Positions 1-6,977 of a stretch of DNA of 16,923 nt are shown here, piece after piece. This DNA is from JAWUWD01 sp034112085 (lineage in GTDB: Bacteria; Bacteroidota; Bacteroidia; Cytophagales; Cyclobacteriaceae). The translations under genes and the position numbers were made by a program. Within the stretch, counting starts at the first letter, position 1. Every line of letters starts with the position of its first letter. Location: the NCBI GenBank assembly GCA_034112085.1, contig JAWUWD010000116.1, forward strand, positions 1 through 16,923. The letters are read 5' to 3'. The notes under the pieces are model-generated. The model saw only the letters and a program-made list of their open reading frames with translations. It searched no databases and was not told where the DNA came from.

Positions 1-26
1 TAAGAAGGTGATTTAGAAGACTCCCT

Positions 27-1238
27 TTACGATCGTCTATTTGCCAATATTGTTGGTGGTTCTCCTGTAAATGGATTGAATCGACTCCTCGTACGGGCAT
101 CAAGCCCCGCAGCACACAACAAACTGCGATCCCCATGCCTATCTCTTATCTTATCCATCGCAGCATAGAGATTGATGAGTTCTTGCGAGTCTTCAAATAG
201 GTTGATCTGATAGCCGCCTTCTACCAAGTGACTAAAACGCACCCCTATCAGCCGAACCAATAGTCGTTTGTTGTAGACTTTATCAAATAGATCAAGTACA
301 CGAGATATCAATATATGATCTGCTGAACTATATGGAATACGTGACTGCATGGTATAGGTATTGAAATCTGAGTAACGTACCTTCACCGTCACACAAGCCG
401 TCAGTTTATTTCCTCTACGAAGTTGGAAAGCTAAGTTTTCGGCCATTGCCAGCAAAATTCCTTTAAGCTTTTTAACATCAATAGTATCCTTATCGAAAGT
501 ACGTTCTGTAGAAATAGACTTGCGTTCTGAATAAGGGATAATTGGAGAGTTATCAATACCGTTAGCTTTCTGCCAAATACTAACACCGTTTTTACCCAAG
601 ACCTTCTCTAGCAGACGACAGTCCATCTGTTGGATGGTCTCTATCTTCCGAACACCTAGGTGCAGCAGTTTCTGATAGGTCTTATCTCCTATCATAGGAA
701 TCTTCTTTACCGACAATGGGGCCAAAAAAGGCTTTTCCTCTCCATGATTGATCCGTATTTGGTTGTTGGGTTTCGCTTCATTAGTAGCCACTTTGGATAC
801 TGTCTTGTTTTCAGACATTCCAAAAGATATAGGTAGCCCAGTATCTTTTAATATTTGCTGTCGTAGCTCTGTTGCGAGTTGTAGGCTATTAAAAAATTTA
901 TCCATACCCGTCATATCGATGTAAAACTCATCAATAGAGGTCTTTTCATAGACCGGTACGTTTTCACGAATAACCTTGGTGACTTCTTCTGACTTTTGAG
1001 TGTAGGTTCGAGAATTTCCTCGAATGATGATCGCTTCTGGGCATAGTTGTCGAGCTAGCTTCATAGGCATAGCTGAATGGACTCCAAACACCCTCGCTTC
1101 ATAGCTACAAGCAGCTACTACCCCTCTATCAGAGGTTCCACCGATAAGAACAGGCTTACCAATCAAGCGACTATCTATTAGGCGCTCACAAGACACAAAA
1201 AATGTGTCTAAATCCATGTGTATGATTACTCTCTCCAT
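27..1238 (-). CDS. dinB: DNA polymerase IV (Y-family translesion polymerase)
   Basis: Error-prone Y-family DNA polymerase that copies past damaged bases. The 403-residue length and layout fit the family. The first catalytic carboxylate lies in MDLDTFF (D9, with D11), the second pair in SIDEFYID (D103, E104). F14 sits where the DinB steric-gate aromatic is expected. Residues about 180-200 (IPMIGDKTYQKLLHLGV) are the helix-hairpin-helix thumb, and about 240-340 are the little-finger domain. A QINLF motif (344-348) resembles a beta-clamp binding site, and the end (FNPFTGEPP...ANRRS) is typical of Bacteroidota DinB. The ATG is immediately preceded on this strand by a perfect inverted repeat that may control it. 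No neighbouring gene of a known mutagenesis cassette is visible; the gene downstream is outside the window. Family identity is very secure; regulation is inferred. Confidence 0.96.
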   Translation of the reverse strand: MERVIIHMDLDTFFVSCERLIDSRLIGKPVLIGGTSDRGVVAACSYEARVFGVHSAMPMKLARQLCPEAIIIRGNSRTYTQKSEEVTKVIRENVPVYEKTSIDEFYIDMTGMDKFFNSLQLATELRQQILKDTGLPISFGMSENKTVSKVATNEAKPNNQIRINHGEEKPFLAPLSVKKIPMIGDKTYQKLLHLGVRKIETIQQMDCRLLEKVLGKNGVSIWQKANGIDNSPIIPYSERKSISTERTFDKDTIDVKKLKGILLAMAENLAFQLRRGNKLTACVTVKVRYSDFNTYTMQSRIPYSSADHILISRVLDLFDKVYNKRLLVRLIGVRFSHLVEGGYQINLFEDSQELINLYAAMDKIRDRHGDRSLLCAAGLDARTRSRFNPFTGEPPTILANRRS

Positions 1239-1243
1239 TTGAC

Positions 1244-1271
1244 AACAATATTAGTAAAAACTAATATTGTT
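1244..1271 (-). promoter_or_regulatory. Perfect inverted repeat overlapping a probable dinB promoter
   Basis: AACAATATTAGT and ACTAATATTGTT form a perfect 12-bp inverted repeat separated by four A's, ending 5 bp before the dinB ATG. On the minus strand the right half contains TAATATTG, a 7/8 match to the Bacteroidota -7 element TAnnTTTG. A TTG lies 20 bp upstream of it, the usual spacing for the -33 box. A dimeric repressor bound here would block the promoter, which suits a damage-inducible polymerase. I cannot name the repressor. The symmetry is seen directly; the operator role is inferred. A hairpin in a short leader RNA is the alternative. Confidence 0.6.
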
Positions 1272-1299
1272 AGCAATGCGGAGTGCGGATTTGTTTAAA

Positions 1300-1659
1300 C
1301 TATTTTGGATTTACATCCTTGTTTTCTAGTGAGACTTGGATCTCTTTAATGACACTATTTAGATCTTCTGAGCTTTCCGTTATCTTTTTTATAATCCCGT
1401 TCCACATCCTTGACTTTATGGTGTTTGAATAGAGTAGTTAGCCCTAGAATTTTGCTACAGGTGCTCTTAGCTTATGCGCGTTGATGAAAGCATATTCAGC
1501 GAGTTTGTTGTTTTTGGACTTTAACTCTTCGTTTTTCTTTTCTAATTCACTTGTCCTCTGAGTGACTTTTGTTTCAAGACTATCAATCTTACTTATTTGT
1601 GAAAAAACAAGGTTTGAAATTGGTAAGAGCACAAGTATAATAAAGAAAATCCTCTTCAT
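1300..1659 (-). pseudogene. Decayed histidine-kinase-like gene (signal peptide, coiled coil, phosphoacceptor domain), two frameshifts
   Basis: The first open stretch (1444-1659) encodes a signal peptide (MKRIFF...NLVFSQ), a charged coiled coil, and then EYAFINAHKLRAPVA, the H-box of Bacteroidota histidine kinases, before a sudden stop. Inserting one base in the A-run just before that stop (near 1447-1453) restores KILGLTTLFKHHKVKDVER. Removing one base near 1385-1400 returns to the original frame, which reads IIKKITESSEDLNSVIKEI, the second DHp helix, and ends at a TAG at 1300-1302. The two shifts cancel, giving about 119 residues. Even when repaired there is no HATPase domain, because dinB starts about 60 bp further on. 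It is either a decaying kinase-less DHp protein or a gene carrying two sequencing errors. The H-box identity is strong; loss of function is inferred. Confidence 0.7.
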
Positions 1660-1714
1660 AATCTATGATTCTAAATTTTGAATTAAAATACAGGACGTTC
1701 TCAACATAATTTGG

Positions 1715-1728
1715 ATATCGATCGATAT
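1715..1728. repeat. Perfect 14-bp palindrome between divergent genes
   Basis: ATATCGATCGATAT reads the same on both strands. It lies between the kinase-like remnant (minus) and the phnA-type gene (plus), about 55 bp from the first and 107 bp from the second. It could be an operator for either gene or a chance event in AT-rich DNA. No known binding motif is recognised. Confidence 0.45.
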
Positions 1729-1834
1729 TTTCAAATAACATAATGATGAATCTTGAGATTTTTACTTATTTTAAACTCACTTACCCGAGTGCGATTCTTT
1801 ATATTTACATCAAGTAATCAACTACCTATACAGC

Positions 1835-2173
1835 ATGTCAGAATTTCCTCCTTGTCCTAATTGTAAGTCTCCATATACCTACCCAAGTGATGCCTTACTG
1901 ATGTGTCCTGAGTGTGGACATGAGTGGAACCCTGAGGACGAAGCCGATAATGATTCCATAATAGTCAAGGATGCCAATGGAAATGTCCTTCAAGATGGAG
2001 ATACAGTGACTATAGCTAAAGACTTACCAGTCAAAGGTGCTCCAAAACCGGTTATCAAAGCTGGGACAAAAGTTAAAAACATCAGACTCGTTGATGGTGA
2101 TCATAATATTGATTGCAAAATTGATGGCTTCGGTTCTATGGCCTTAAAATCTGAGTTTGTGAAAAAGGCATAA
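1835..2173 (+). CDS. yjdM: PhnA/YjdM-family zinc-ribbon protein
   Basis: This 112-residue cytoplasmic protein has the full PhnA/YjdM layout. The N-terminal zinc ribbon has C7-x2-C10 and C24-x2-C27 (CPNC, CPEC). The C-terminal PhnA domain contains VKDANGNVLQDGDTV and ends with the basic beta-barrel stretch KIDGFGSMALKSEFVKK. Despite the old name, family members are not phosphonate hydrolases, and their biochemical role is not settled. The ATG is the first in frame. A TATATTTA sequence at 1800-1807 (7/8 to TAnnTTTG) may be its -7 box, but no clear -33 box is present. It stands alone, converging on the universal stress gene. Family call is secure; function is unknown. Confidence 0.92.
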   Translation: MSEFPPCPNCKSPYTYPSDALLMCPECGHEWNPEDEADNDSIIVKDANGNVLQDGDTVTIAKDLPVKGAPKPVIKAGTKVKNIRLVDGDHNIDCKIDGFGSMALKSEFVKKA

Positions 2174-2521
2174 CCTACGCCTTTAACTTTCCTACACGAT
2201 AATGATTTCGCCCATTATTATATGAGTCATATTGCCTTCCCATAGCAAATAGTATCGCTGGGGAAGTCTAATTATCAATGCTGTTAATACAATTTTATTG
2301 ATAGCTATTTCTGGTGATTATTCTTTTTACCCTAACCTACAGTTTTAACTATATTCCTTAATATCCAGGTAAGAAAGTCGCTTTACATAGAATAATTGTA
2401 ATCAATTTTAAATAAAAAACATACAACAAATTGATTAACAAACACTTACATATCATGCCTATTCAGGAGAAAAAGGCTTCAGTATTTCAAATGGAATTTT
2501 ATATTTAATCAGTACCCCTTA
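2174..2521. other. 348-bp convergent intergenic region with two imperfect hairpins
   Basis: This gap lies between the converging phnA-type and universal stress genes, and I see no convincing coding sequence. A hairpin at 2236-2266 pairs CTTCCC with GGGAAG and AGC with GCT around a small internal loop. It lies about 65 bp after the phnA-type stop and lacks a T-run, so it is at best a weak terminator. A second inverted repeat lies at 2396-2441. The 17-codon ORF starting at 2457 looks accidental. Confidence 0.5.
2396..2441. repeat. Near-perfect inverted repeat with 19-nt loop
   Basis: TTGTAATCAATTT (2396-2408) pairs with AAATTGATTAACAA (2428-2441), differing by one bulged base. The loop is A-rich. 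There is no T-run on either side, so a simple intrinsic terminator is unlikely. It could be a binding site, an RNA hairpin, or the remains of a small mobile element. Confidence 0.45.
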
Positions 2522-3451
2522 CTACTTCGAGATCTCTTTGAAGTAGTCAATAAATCCCGCATTCTTACCCTTCGGTCTTACAATCATGAGTGGATATTTC
2601 ATCTCTGTAGAGATTAGCTTTTCAGCAAAACTTCCTAAGAAGATAGCGGTAGTAGCGGTACGGCCTTTGGCACCAATAATTATACAATCTGGGTGGATCA
2701 CATTAGCCAAATCATATATATCACTTATCAGATTGTCATTGATGTCTAAATTGTAAATAGGATGAATGGTTATTCCTTTGGTATCCACTCTACTCATGAA
2801 TTTAACATAGTCTTTCTCTGCATGCTTTTTCATCACCTCTGCGAACTCCTCGTATGACTTGCCACTATAGTGGTATCCTGCAGGAACGCTATATACATTC
2901 TGTGCAGTGATCTCAATATCTCCTTCATACCGATAGGCAACTTCCACTGCTTTGTCTATAGCAAGCTTAGAATGGCTTGAGAAATCGATAGGAACTAAAA
3001 ACTTACTTAGTTTGAGCTCTTTACCTTCCGGAATAATCAAAAGATTACAACTTGCTCTTCTGGCAAGTCTTGTAGCCAATACTCCCCCACCAGAAAGTGA
3101 CATTTTTCTACCCAAAACGATCAAATCAATATCGAGCTTTCCACTAATCTCTAATATCGACTTAGCTCCACGTCCAGCTTTCACTAGAAAATCTATTTTA
3201 GTTTTCCTTTTTGGACTAAAATAAAGTGCCACTCTTTCCTTCAATTGATCTTCCCGCTCTTTAAGAGCATTTTTTTTCATATCTGGAAACTCTTTGAGTA
3301 CATCATCAGGGATATCAAGGTTCTTTATGATATTGACAAATGTGATCTTTTCCGCCTCAGAAGAATCAGCTATCAATGCAGCAAACTGAATAAGCGTGTC
3401 ATCCAAAGTGGATAAGTCTAACCCTACAAGTACATTCTTTATTGGTTCCAT
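2522..3451 (-). CDS. Universal stress protein with two UspA domains
   Basis: A 309-residue cytoplasmic protein with two tandem UspA folds, residues about 1-142 and 148-293. The second copy has the complete ATP-binding signature G-x2-G-x9-G-S (G260, G263, G273, S274) and ends in YPLMIVRP. In the first copy the matching region (GRKMSLSGGGVLATRLA, 114-130) lacks the second glycine, so it probably does not bind ATP in the usual way. Asymmetric tandem Usp proteins are common in Bacteroidota, where they are linked to stress and slow growth; the exact role here is unknown. The gene lies 48 bp after the SerC-like gene on the same strand but has its own good promoter, so it need not depend on read-through. 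Confidence 0.93.
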   Translation of the reverse strand: MEPIKNVLVGLDLSTLDDTLIQFAALIADSSEAEKITFVNIIKNLDIPDDVLKEFPDMKKNALKEREDQLKERVALYFSPKRKTKIDFLVKAGRGAKSILEISGKLDIDLIVLGRKMSLSGGGVLATRLARRASCNLLIIPEGKELKLSKFLVPIDFSSHSKLAIDKAVEVAYRYEGDIEITAQNVYSVPAGYHYSGKSYEEFAEVMKKHAEKDYVKFMSRVDTKGITIHPIYNLDINDNLISDIYDLANVIHPDCIIIGAKGRTATTAIFLGSFAEKLISTEMKYPLMIVRPKGKNAGFIDYFKEISK

Positions 3452-3471
3452 AGCTGAAGTGGTATTTTCTA

Positions 3472-3504
3472 CAAAAGTAAAAGTAAAGAGTTTAAAAAAC
3501 TAAA
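3472..3504 (-). promoter_or_regulatory. Bacteroidota-type promoter of the universal stress gene
   Basis: On the minus strand TACTTTTG (3472-3479) matches TAnnTTTG at all positions. After a 20-bp spacer, TTTAG at 3500-3504 is an acceptable -33 box, and it overlaps the stop codon of the upstream SerC-like gene. Predicted transcription would start about 15 nt before the ATG at 3451. Confidence 0.6.
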
Positions 3505-4576
3505 GCTTATTGAGTTGATCTACGAGTAGTTCAATTTGCTCGTTAGAATGTGTTGGGAAATTTGCTATACGAATGTGCTTATCCTTGTATTGCGCATATC
3601 CAGATCCTATTTCCAAACCAATCTTATTGAGTGAATCAATTATGCCTTTAGGGCTTTCATTCGTTTTGGCTACTATCGTTGTTTTTGATTGATATTTAGT
3701 ATTCTCAATAAAAACATCCAATTTTGGGTGTTCATTGATACAGCGATAAAGCACAGCAGCTTTATAATTAGTCTCTCTTCTGATCATATCGAGTCCTTTG
3801 TTATTCATATCTTCAGCTACTTTTCCAAGAAGATAGATATTCAATACATTAGGAGTCGAAGTTGTTTGAAATTTCTTTGATTGAGCTACCATCGCTGAGA
3901 GCTTTCTATACTTAGTTACAGATATACCTTTGTCTTCAAGTAATTTTGCTTTTTCTACCGCACGATTGTTGACCATCCATACACCTAATCCAGCAGGCAG
4001 GCCAAAACATTTCTGTACAGAGAAATATACCATGTCCACTTTTGAAAAATCCAAATCAACATATGGAATGGATGACACCACGTCAACGGCTATCAAAGCA
4101 TCCGGATACTTTTCTCTTATCTTATAGATATCTTCCAACGGCTGAGAGGCACCAGTACTCGTCTCATTGTGTGCTAGACCAATTAGTTCTACATCATCAG
4201 GAATCTCCAAATCACTCACTTCAACGGCACTTCCTTCTTGACTATCTACCCTAACAGCATCTTTACCAAGCTCTCTGGCAGTTTGATAAAATTTTTCAGA
4301 AAAAGCACCATTGACGAGATGAAACGACTTCTTCTCTACACAGTTTTGTATGATACGCTCCCATATTTCTGTAGCTGAATTCGTAAAGAGAATATAATAA
4401 TCATCTGGTAGATTGATCAATTTCCGCAATTGTTGATCAGTATGTTTATAAAGGCCCTTGAATTGCTGCCCGCGATGAGAGATCGAGGGCACTTGCAATT
4501 TCAGAGCTTGTTTGATATGCTCTTCGACAGTATAAAAAAGTGCTGATGGGACTGGAGTGAAATGTATTTTTTTCAT
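3500..4576 (-). CDS. SerC-like class V aminotransferase (probable phosphoserine aminotransferase)
   Basis: PLP-dependent fold-type I aminotransferase of class V, most similar in motifs to phosphoserine/serine-type enzymes. From the chosen ATG it has 358 residues, the usual SerC length. It opens with the substrate-loop region FTPVPSALFYTVEEH and SISHRGQQF (SHR is a SerC hallmark). NETSTG lies at about 137-142. VDVVSS carries the Asp that contacts the PLP ring (D165), and FSVQKCFGLPAGLG carries the PLP-binding Lys189. An in-frame TTG 30 bp upstream would add ten residues with no family counterpart, so ATG at 4574-4576 is preferred. The SerA-SerB-like fusion at 13.7 kb supplies the other two steps, which supports a serine-synthesis role. 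A different class V activity, such as alanine-glyoxylate transamination, cannot be excluded. Confidence 0.8.
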   Translation of the reverse strand: MKKIHFTPVPSALFYTVEEHIKQALKLQVPSISHRGQQFKGLYKHTDQQLRKLINLPDDYYILFTNSATEIWERIIQNCVEKKSFHLVNGAFSEKFYQTARELGKDAVRVDSQEGSAVEVSDLEIPDDVELIGLAHNETSTGASQPLEDIYKIREKYPDALIAVDVVSSIPYVDLDFSKVDMVYFSVQKCFGLPAGLGVWMVNNRAVEKAKLLEDKGISVTKYRKLSAMVAQSKKFQTTSTPNVLNIYLLGKVAEDMNNKGLDMIRRETNYKAAVLYRCINEHPKLDVFIENTKYQSKTTIVAKTNESPKGIIDSLNKIGLEIGSGYAQYKDKHIRIANFPTHSNEQIELLVDQLNKL

Positions 4577-4692
4577 CAGATAATATTGATTAGAAGGCAG
4601 TAACAATTATTACGTTAATTAACAGCAAATTAAAACAATCAGGGTTTGAAAGCATAGAAATATAAGTCTAACTTTACACTATACTCAGAGAG

Positions 4693-4857
4693 GTTAGGAT
4701 CAGTTTTTTAAACCTAACATTTATTAATTACCGGGTGAGTTTTTTACCAAAACCAGGCCTCATCTGCCATTTGGCAGACTTCTTAGGAAGATAACAGTGG
4801 AAGGTTGCGGATATTAAGCAGCCCAAATCTTGTTTTTTAGAGGTTTAAGTAAACCTC
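4693..4857. repeat. Palindrome-rich intergenic segment
   Basis: Three inverted repeats are packed between DUF2062 and the SerC-like gene. GTTAGG/CCTAAC lies at 4693-4698 and 4713-4718. TCTGCCA-tt-TGGCAGA is a perfect 7-bp stem at 4763-4778. GAGGTTTA-ag-TAAACCTC is a perfect 8-bp stem at 4840-4857, immediately after the DUF2062 stop codon. None is followed by a clear T-run on the minus strand. They may act as leader or transcript-end structures, or be a repeat element whose other copies lie outside the window. Confidence 0.5.
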
Positions 4858-5349
4858 CTAATCTCTTTGAGTTACTTCATCTTCCGGACGCTTATTCATC
4901 GAAATTTTATTGATCAAATACTTACTACCAAAGTAAGTTGCCATGTATAATATTGGCGATATGATCAGCCAAACAAGTATTCCTAACAAATTTGTCAGCC
5001 AAATATCACTAATCGTATATAAGAAATTGGTCTGTAGCCGACTCCATATTTCTTCAATAGGATAAGGAAGTGGGTTAGCTCCAAAGGAGTAAATTCCAAG
5101 TTTGATGAACGGAACGAATAACAATAGTTGTAATGGATACACTAGATAATTGACAAGTTGAATAACCCCCATATTTATTCGGAATACAAAGGCAACAATG
5201 GCACTAAGTAAGGTACTGATCCCTATCAGTGGTATAATACCTAGAACTAATCCCCAGGCCATGCCCAAACCAAGTTTAGAAGGAGACATTCCAGTATTGA
5301 GAAACTCCAGAAGTGGTATGATGAGCCTGTTCCGAAAAAATGTTTTCAT
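4858..5349 (-). CDS. DUF2062 family membrane protein
   Basis: A 163-residue integral inner-membrane protein of the DUF2062 family. The family core is visible: a short amphipathic start, SPSKLGLGMAWGLVLGIIPLIGISTLLSAIVAF (residues about 22-54), then NYLVYPLQLLLFVPFIKLG, and a last hydrophobic helix around LTNLLGILVWLIISPILY before a charged tail. About four membrane segments are expected. Biochemical function is unknown; some relatives are fused to or sit next to glycosyltransferases, but no such partner is present here. The start is the first ATG and fits the family. It lies alone on the minus strand, upstream of the SerC-like gene but separated by 281 bp. Confidence 0.88.
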   Translation of the reverse strand: MKTFFRNRLIIPLLEFLNTGMSPSKLGLGMAWGLVLGIIPLIGISTLLSAIVAFVFRINMGVIQLVNYLVYPLQLLLFVPFIKLGIYSFGANPLPYPIEEIWSRLQTNFLYTISDIWLTNLLGILVWLIISPILYMATYFGSKYLINKISMNKRPEDEVTQRD

Positions 5350-5428
5350 TTACGCCAATGAGATGAATTGAATAATATACAACATTATAATTGTCGAACC
5401 GTTATTGATTTTAGCTTAATTAATAAAT

Positions 5429-5581
5429 ATGTACACGATCAAAAAAATCAAAGAAAAATGGGACATATCACAGAGTAAGTCCTATGCCAGGGCTTTCAAA
5501 GCTGCATTATCTAACTTTGACACTTATAAGGAGAAAACAAACAGTCTAAAAATGAAAAGACCAGCTTTAGCTGGTCTTTAA
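5429..5581 (+). CDS. Possible small basic protein (50 residues)
   Basis: An ATG-started frame of 50 codons, too short for most gene callers. The product begins MYTIKKIKEKWDIS and contains SKSYARAFKAALSNFDTYKEK; it is Lys-rich with no signal peptide or membrane segment. Its last codons (RPALAGL) and stop lie inside the terminator stem at 5556-5579, an unusual end that either couples the two or shows the ORF is accidental. TAGCTTAA upstream is only a weak -7 match. I do not recognise a family. Confidence 0.3.
   Translation: MYTIKKIKEKWDISQSKSYARAFKAALSNFDTYKEKTNSLKMKRPALAGL
5556..5579. terminator. Strong bidirectional intrinsic terminator
   Basis: AAAGACCAGC and GCTGGTCTTT form a perfect 10-bp stem with a TTTA loop. 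On the minus strand the stem is followed by TTTTCATTTTT and lies 24 bp after the stop of the GIN-domain gene, so it mainly ends that transcript. On the plus strand it is followed by TTTAATTTC and could also stop the small ORF transcript. Confidence 0.85.
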
Positions 5582-5603
5582 TTTCATATAGTTTTATTAT
5601 TGA

Positions 5604-6287
5604 TCAGAACTTACGAACTGATCCACCACTACTACTATCCGTGTTCGACTGAGACGGATTACCCTTGTACTTCACGCTACCACCACTTGAAGCTCTGGCT
5701 CTTATATCTTCAATAACATTGATTCTCATACCACCAGCACTACTAGCTTTAACATCAGCAGTCTTACAGATCAAATCAAATGCATCAACATCCCCTGCAC
5801 TGCTTGCAGATCCTGTCATATCACCAGCACGACCTGACAACTCCAGGTCACCTGCACTAGAGACAGACACTTCCAACTCACTAACGTCTAAGTTCAATTC
5901 CATTGAAGCAGCACTAGAGGCTACTAGTTCAAGTCTGTCGGCTTTGATAATAGACTCTGAATAAACATCAGAAGCAGAACTAGCAGAGACAAGTTTCAAC
6001 GATTTATATGTCAAATAGACTTTGACGTGAATACTTCTTCTAAAATTATTCTTACTTCTCACTGAGATTTTCAATCTACCCCCAGAAACTTCGGTGATCA
6101 CATCTTCAAGATCTATTCCGTCTGCTTCGATAGTCGCTTTTGTCTCGTTTCCTTGTTTCAAATAAAGATTAATGGCATTACTCACCTTTACTTCTGTGAA
6201 GTCGCCCAGTTTTCTATCCTCTTTGTCTTGTGCGTAAGTCGTTAATGCTAAAACTGACATCAAAAACATTATTATTACCTTTTTCAT
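5604..6287 (-). CDS. Exported GIN-domain (DUF2807) adhesin-like protein
   Basis: A 227-residue exported protein with a signal peptide (MKKVIIMF...TTYAQ, cut near residue 20) and a head GIN/DUF2807 domain. The N-terminal part (FTEVKVSNAINLYLKQG, then ATIEADGIDLEDVITEV) is the conserved family opening. From residue 101 a serine-glycine motif recurs: SSA at 103, 124, 143, 162 and 182, and SSGGS at 200 and 219. The 18-21-residue spacing is what a right-handed beta-solenoid with one motif per turn would give. The family is often annotated as putative autotransporter adhesin, but no barrel or sorting domain is present here, so the protein is probably periplasmic or loosely surface attached. It is single-gene, with the terminator at 5556-5579 just downstream. 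Confidence 0.88.
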   Translation of the reverse strand: MKKVIIMFLMSVLALTTYAQDKEDRKLGDFTEVKVSNAINLYLKQGNETKATIEADGIDLEDVITEVSGGRLKISVRSKNNFRRSIHVKVYLTYKSLKLVSASSASDVYSESIIKADRLELVASSAASMELNLDVSELEVSVSSAGDLELSGRAGDMTGSASSAGDVDAFDLICKTADVKASSAGGMRINVIEDIRARASSGGSVKYKGNPSQSNTDSSSGGSVRKF

Positions 6288-6515
6288 TTCTATTAAATTT
6301 TAACGTTCATATCAAAGACATGAGACGATGATCATAGTTGCATTAAAGATATTCATTTCTTCTTCTTATTTGCAAGATTATCTTTAATCGAATTAAAACA
6401 GCTTACTGTGGATAAATAAAGTGTGTTTTTACGCAAATGATTATTAGATATTTAATGATAATGTATTATCTTGGGTTACAATTACTATCCAAATAAATAT
6501 AACCAGCTAACAACA

Positions 6516-6908
6516 ATGGTAAAATCGCAATTAAATATGCTTATCCAGCTTGCTTCAAGTGACAATTCAGTTGCAGACAAAGAGGCAAAGCTCATTCACA
6601 TGATTGCTAAAGTGAATGGTATCCCTCAAGATGAGATCGATCATATGTTAAAAAACCCAACTCCTATTGGTGATTTGGCAAATCTCACTGAAGATCAGAA
6701 ATTTGAATACTTATATAATGTTGTTCAATTGATGAAAGTTGATGGACAAGTTTTTAAAAGTGAAATTGTGTTCTGTGAAGAAGTTGCTGAAAAACTGGGA
6801 TACAAAAAAGGAGTAATTGGCGAATTATCCTCAAGAATATTTAGTGATCCTTCCATTACAGCTGATAGAGCAATGCTGCAATCAAAAGCTCGTAAATACT
6901 TAAGATAG
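6516..6908 (+). CDS. TerB-like acidic helical protein
   Basis: A small soluble helical protein of the TerB-like superfamily. From ATG 6516 it has 130 residues. Two internal repeats carry the acidic metal-site pattern of TerB: SSDNSVADKEAKLIHMIAKV near the start and KVDGQVFKSEIVFCEEVAEKLG in the second half. An upstream in-frame TTG at 6471 would add 15 polar residues (GYNYYPNKYN...) absent from the family core, so the ATG is preferred. TerB relatives bind divalent metal and appear in tellurite and envelope-stress contexts, but no other ter genes are nearby, so no resistance role is claimed. It is divergent from the GIN gene and ends at a good terminator. Confidence 0.75.
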   Translation: MVKSQLNMLIQLASSDNSVADKEAKLIHMIAKVNGIPQDEIDHMLKNPTPIGDLANLTEDQKFEYLYNVVQLMKVDGQVFKSEIVFCEEVAEKLGYKKGVIGELSSRIFSDPSITADRAMLQSKARKYLR

Positions 6909-6931
6909 ATATTAATCTCATTACATATCAG

Positions 6932-6965
6932 AACGCTATCTATACATCTAGGTAGCGTTTTTTTT
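6932..6965 (+). terminator. Intrinsic terminator of the TerB-like gene
   Basis: AACGCTATCTA (6932-6942) pairs with TAGGTAGCGTT (6949-6959) with one T:G wobble, around a 6-nt loop. It is followed by an eight-T run ending at 6965. It lies 24 bp after the TerB-like stop and just beyond the stop of the converging barrel gene, which lacks a T-run on its side. Confidence 0.88.
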
Positions 6966-6977
6966 ATGTTCTACTGT

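Noticed and set aside
1385..1453. Programmed ribosomal frameshifting in the kinase-like gene
   Set aside because: Two opposite shifts would be needed and no classic slippery heptamer with a downstream structure is seen; decay or sequence error is simpler.
1444..1659. Intact 71-residue secreted protein
   Set aside because: It ends right after a histidine-kinase H-box, and the rest of the domain continues in other frames, so it is part of a broken longer gene.
1835..2173. Phosphonate degradation operon
   Set aside because: The PhnA/YjdM name is historical; no phn transport or C-P lyase genes are nearby.
6516..6908. Tellurite resistance locus
   Set aside because: Only a TerB-like fold is present, with no terC, terD or terZ neighbours.
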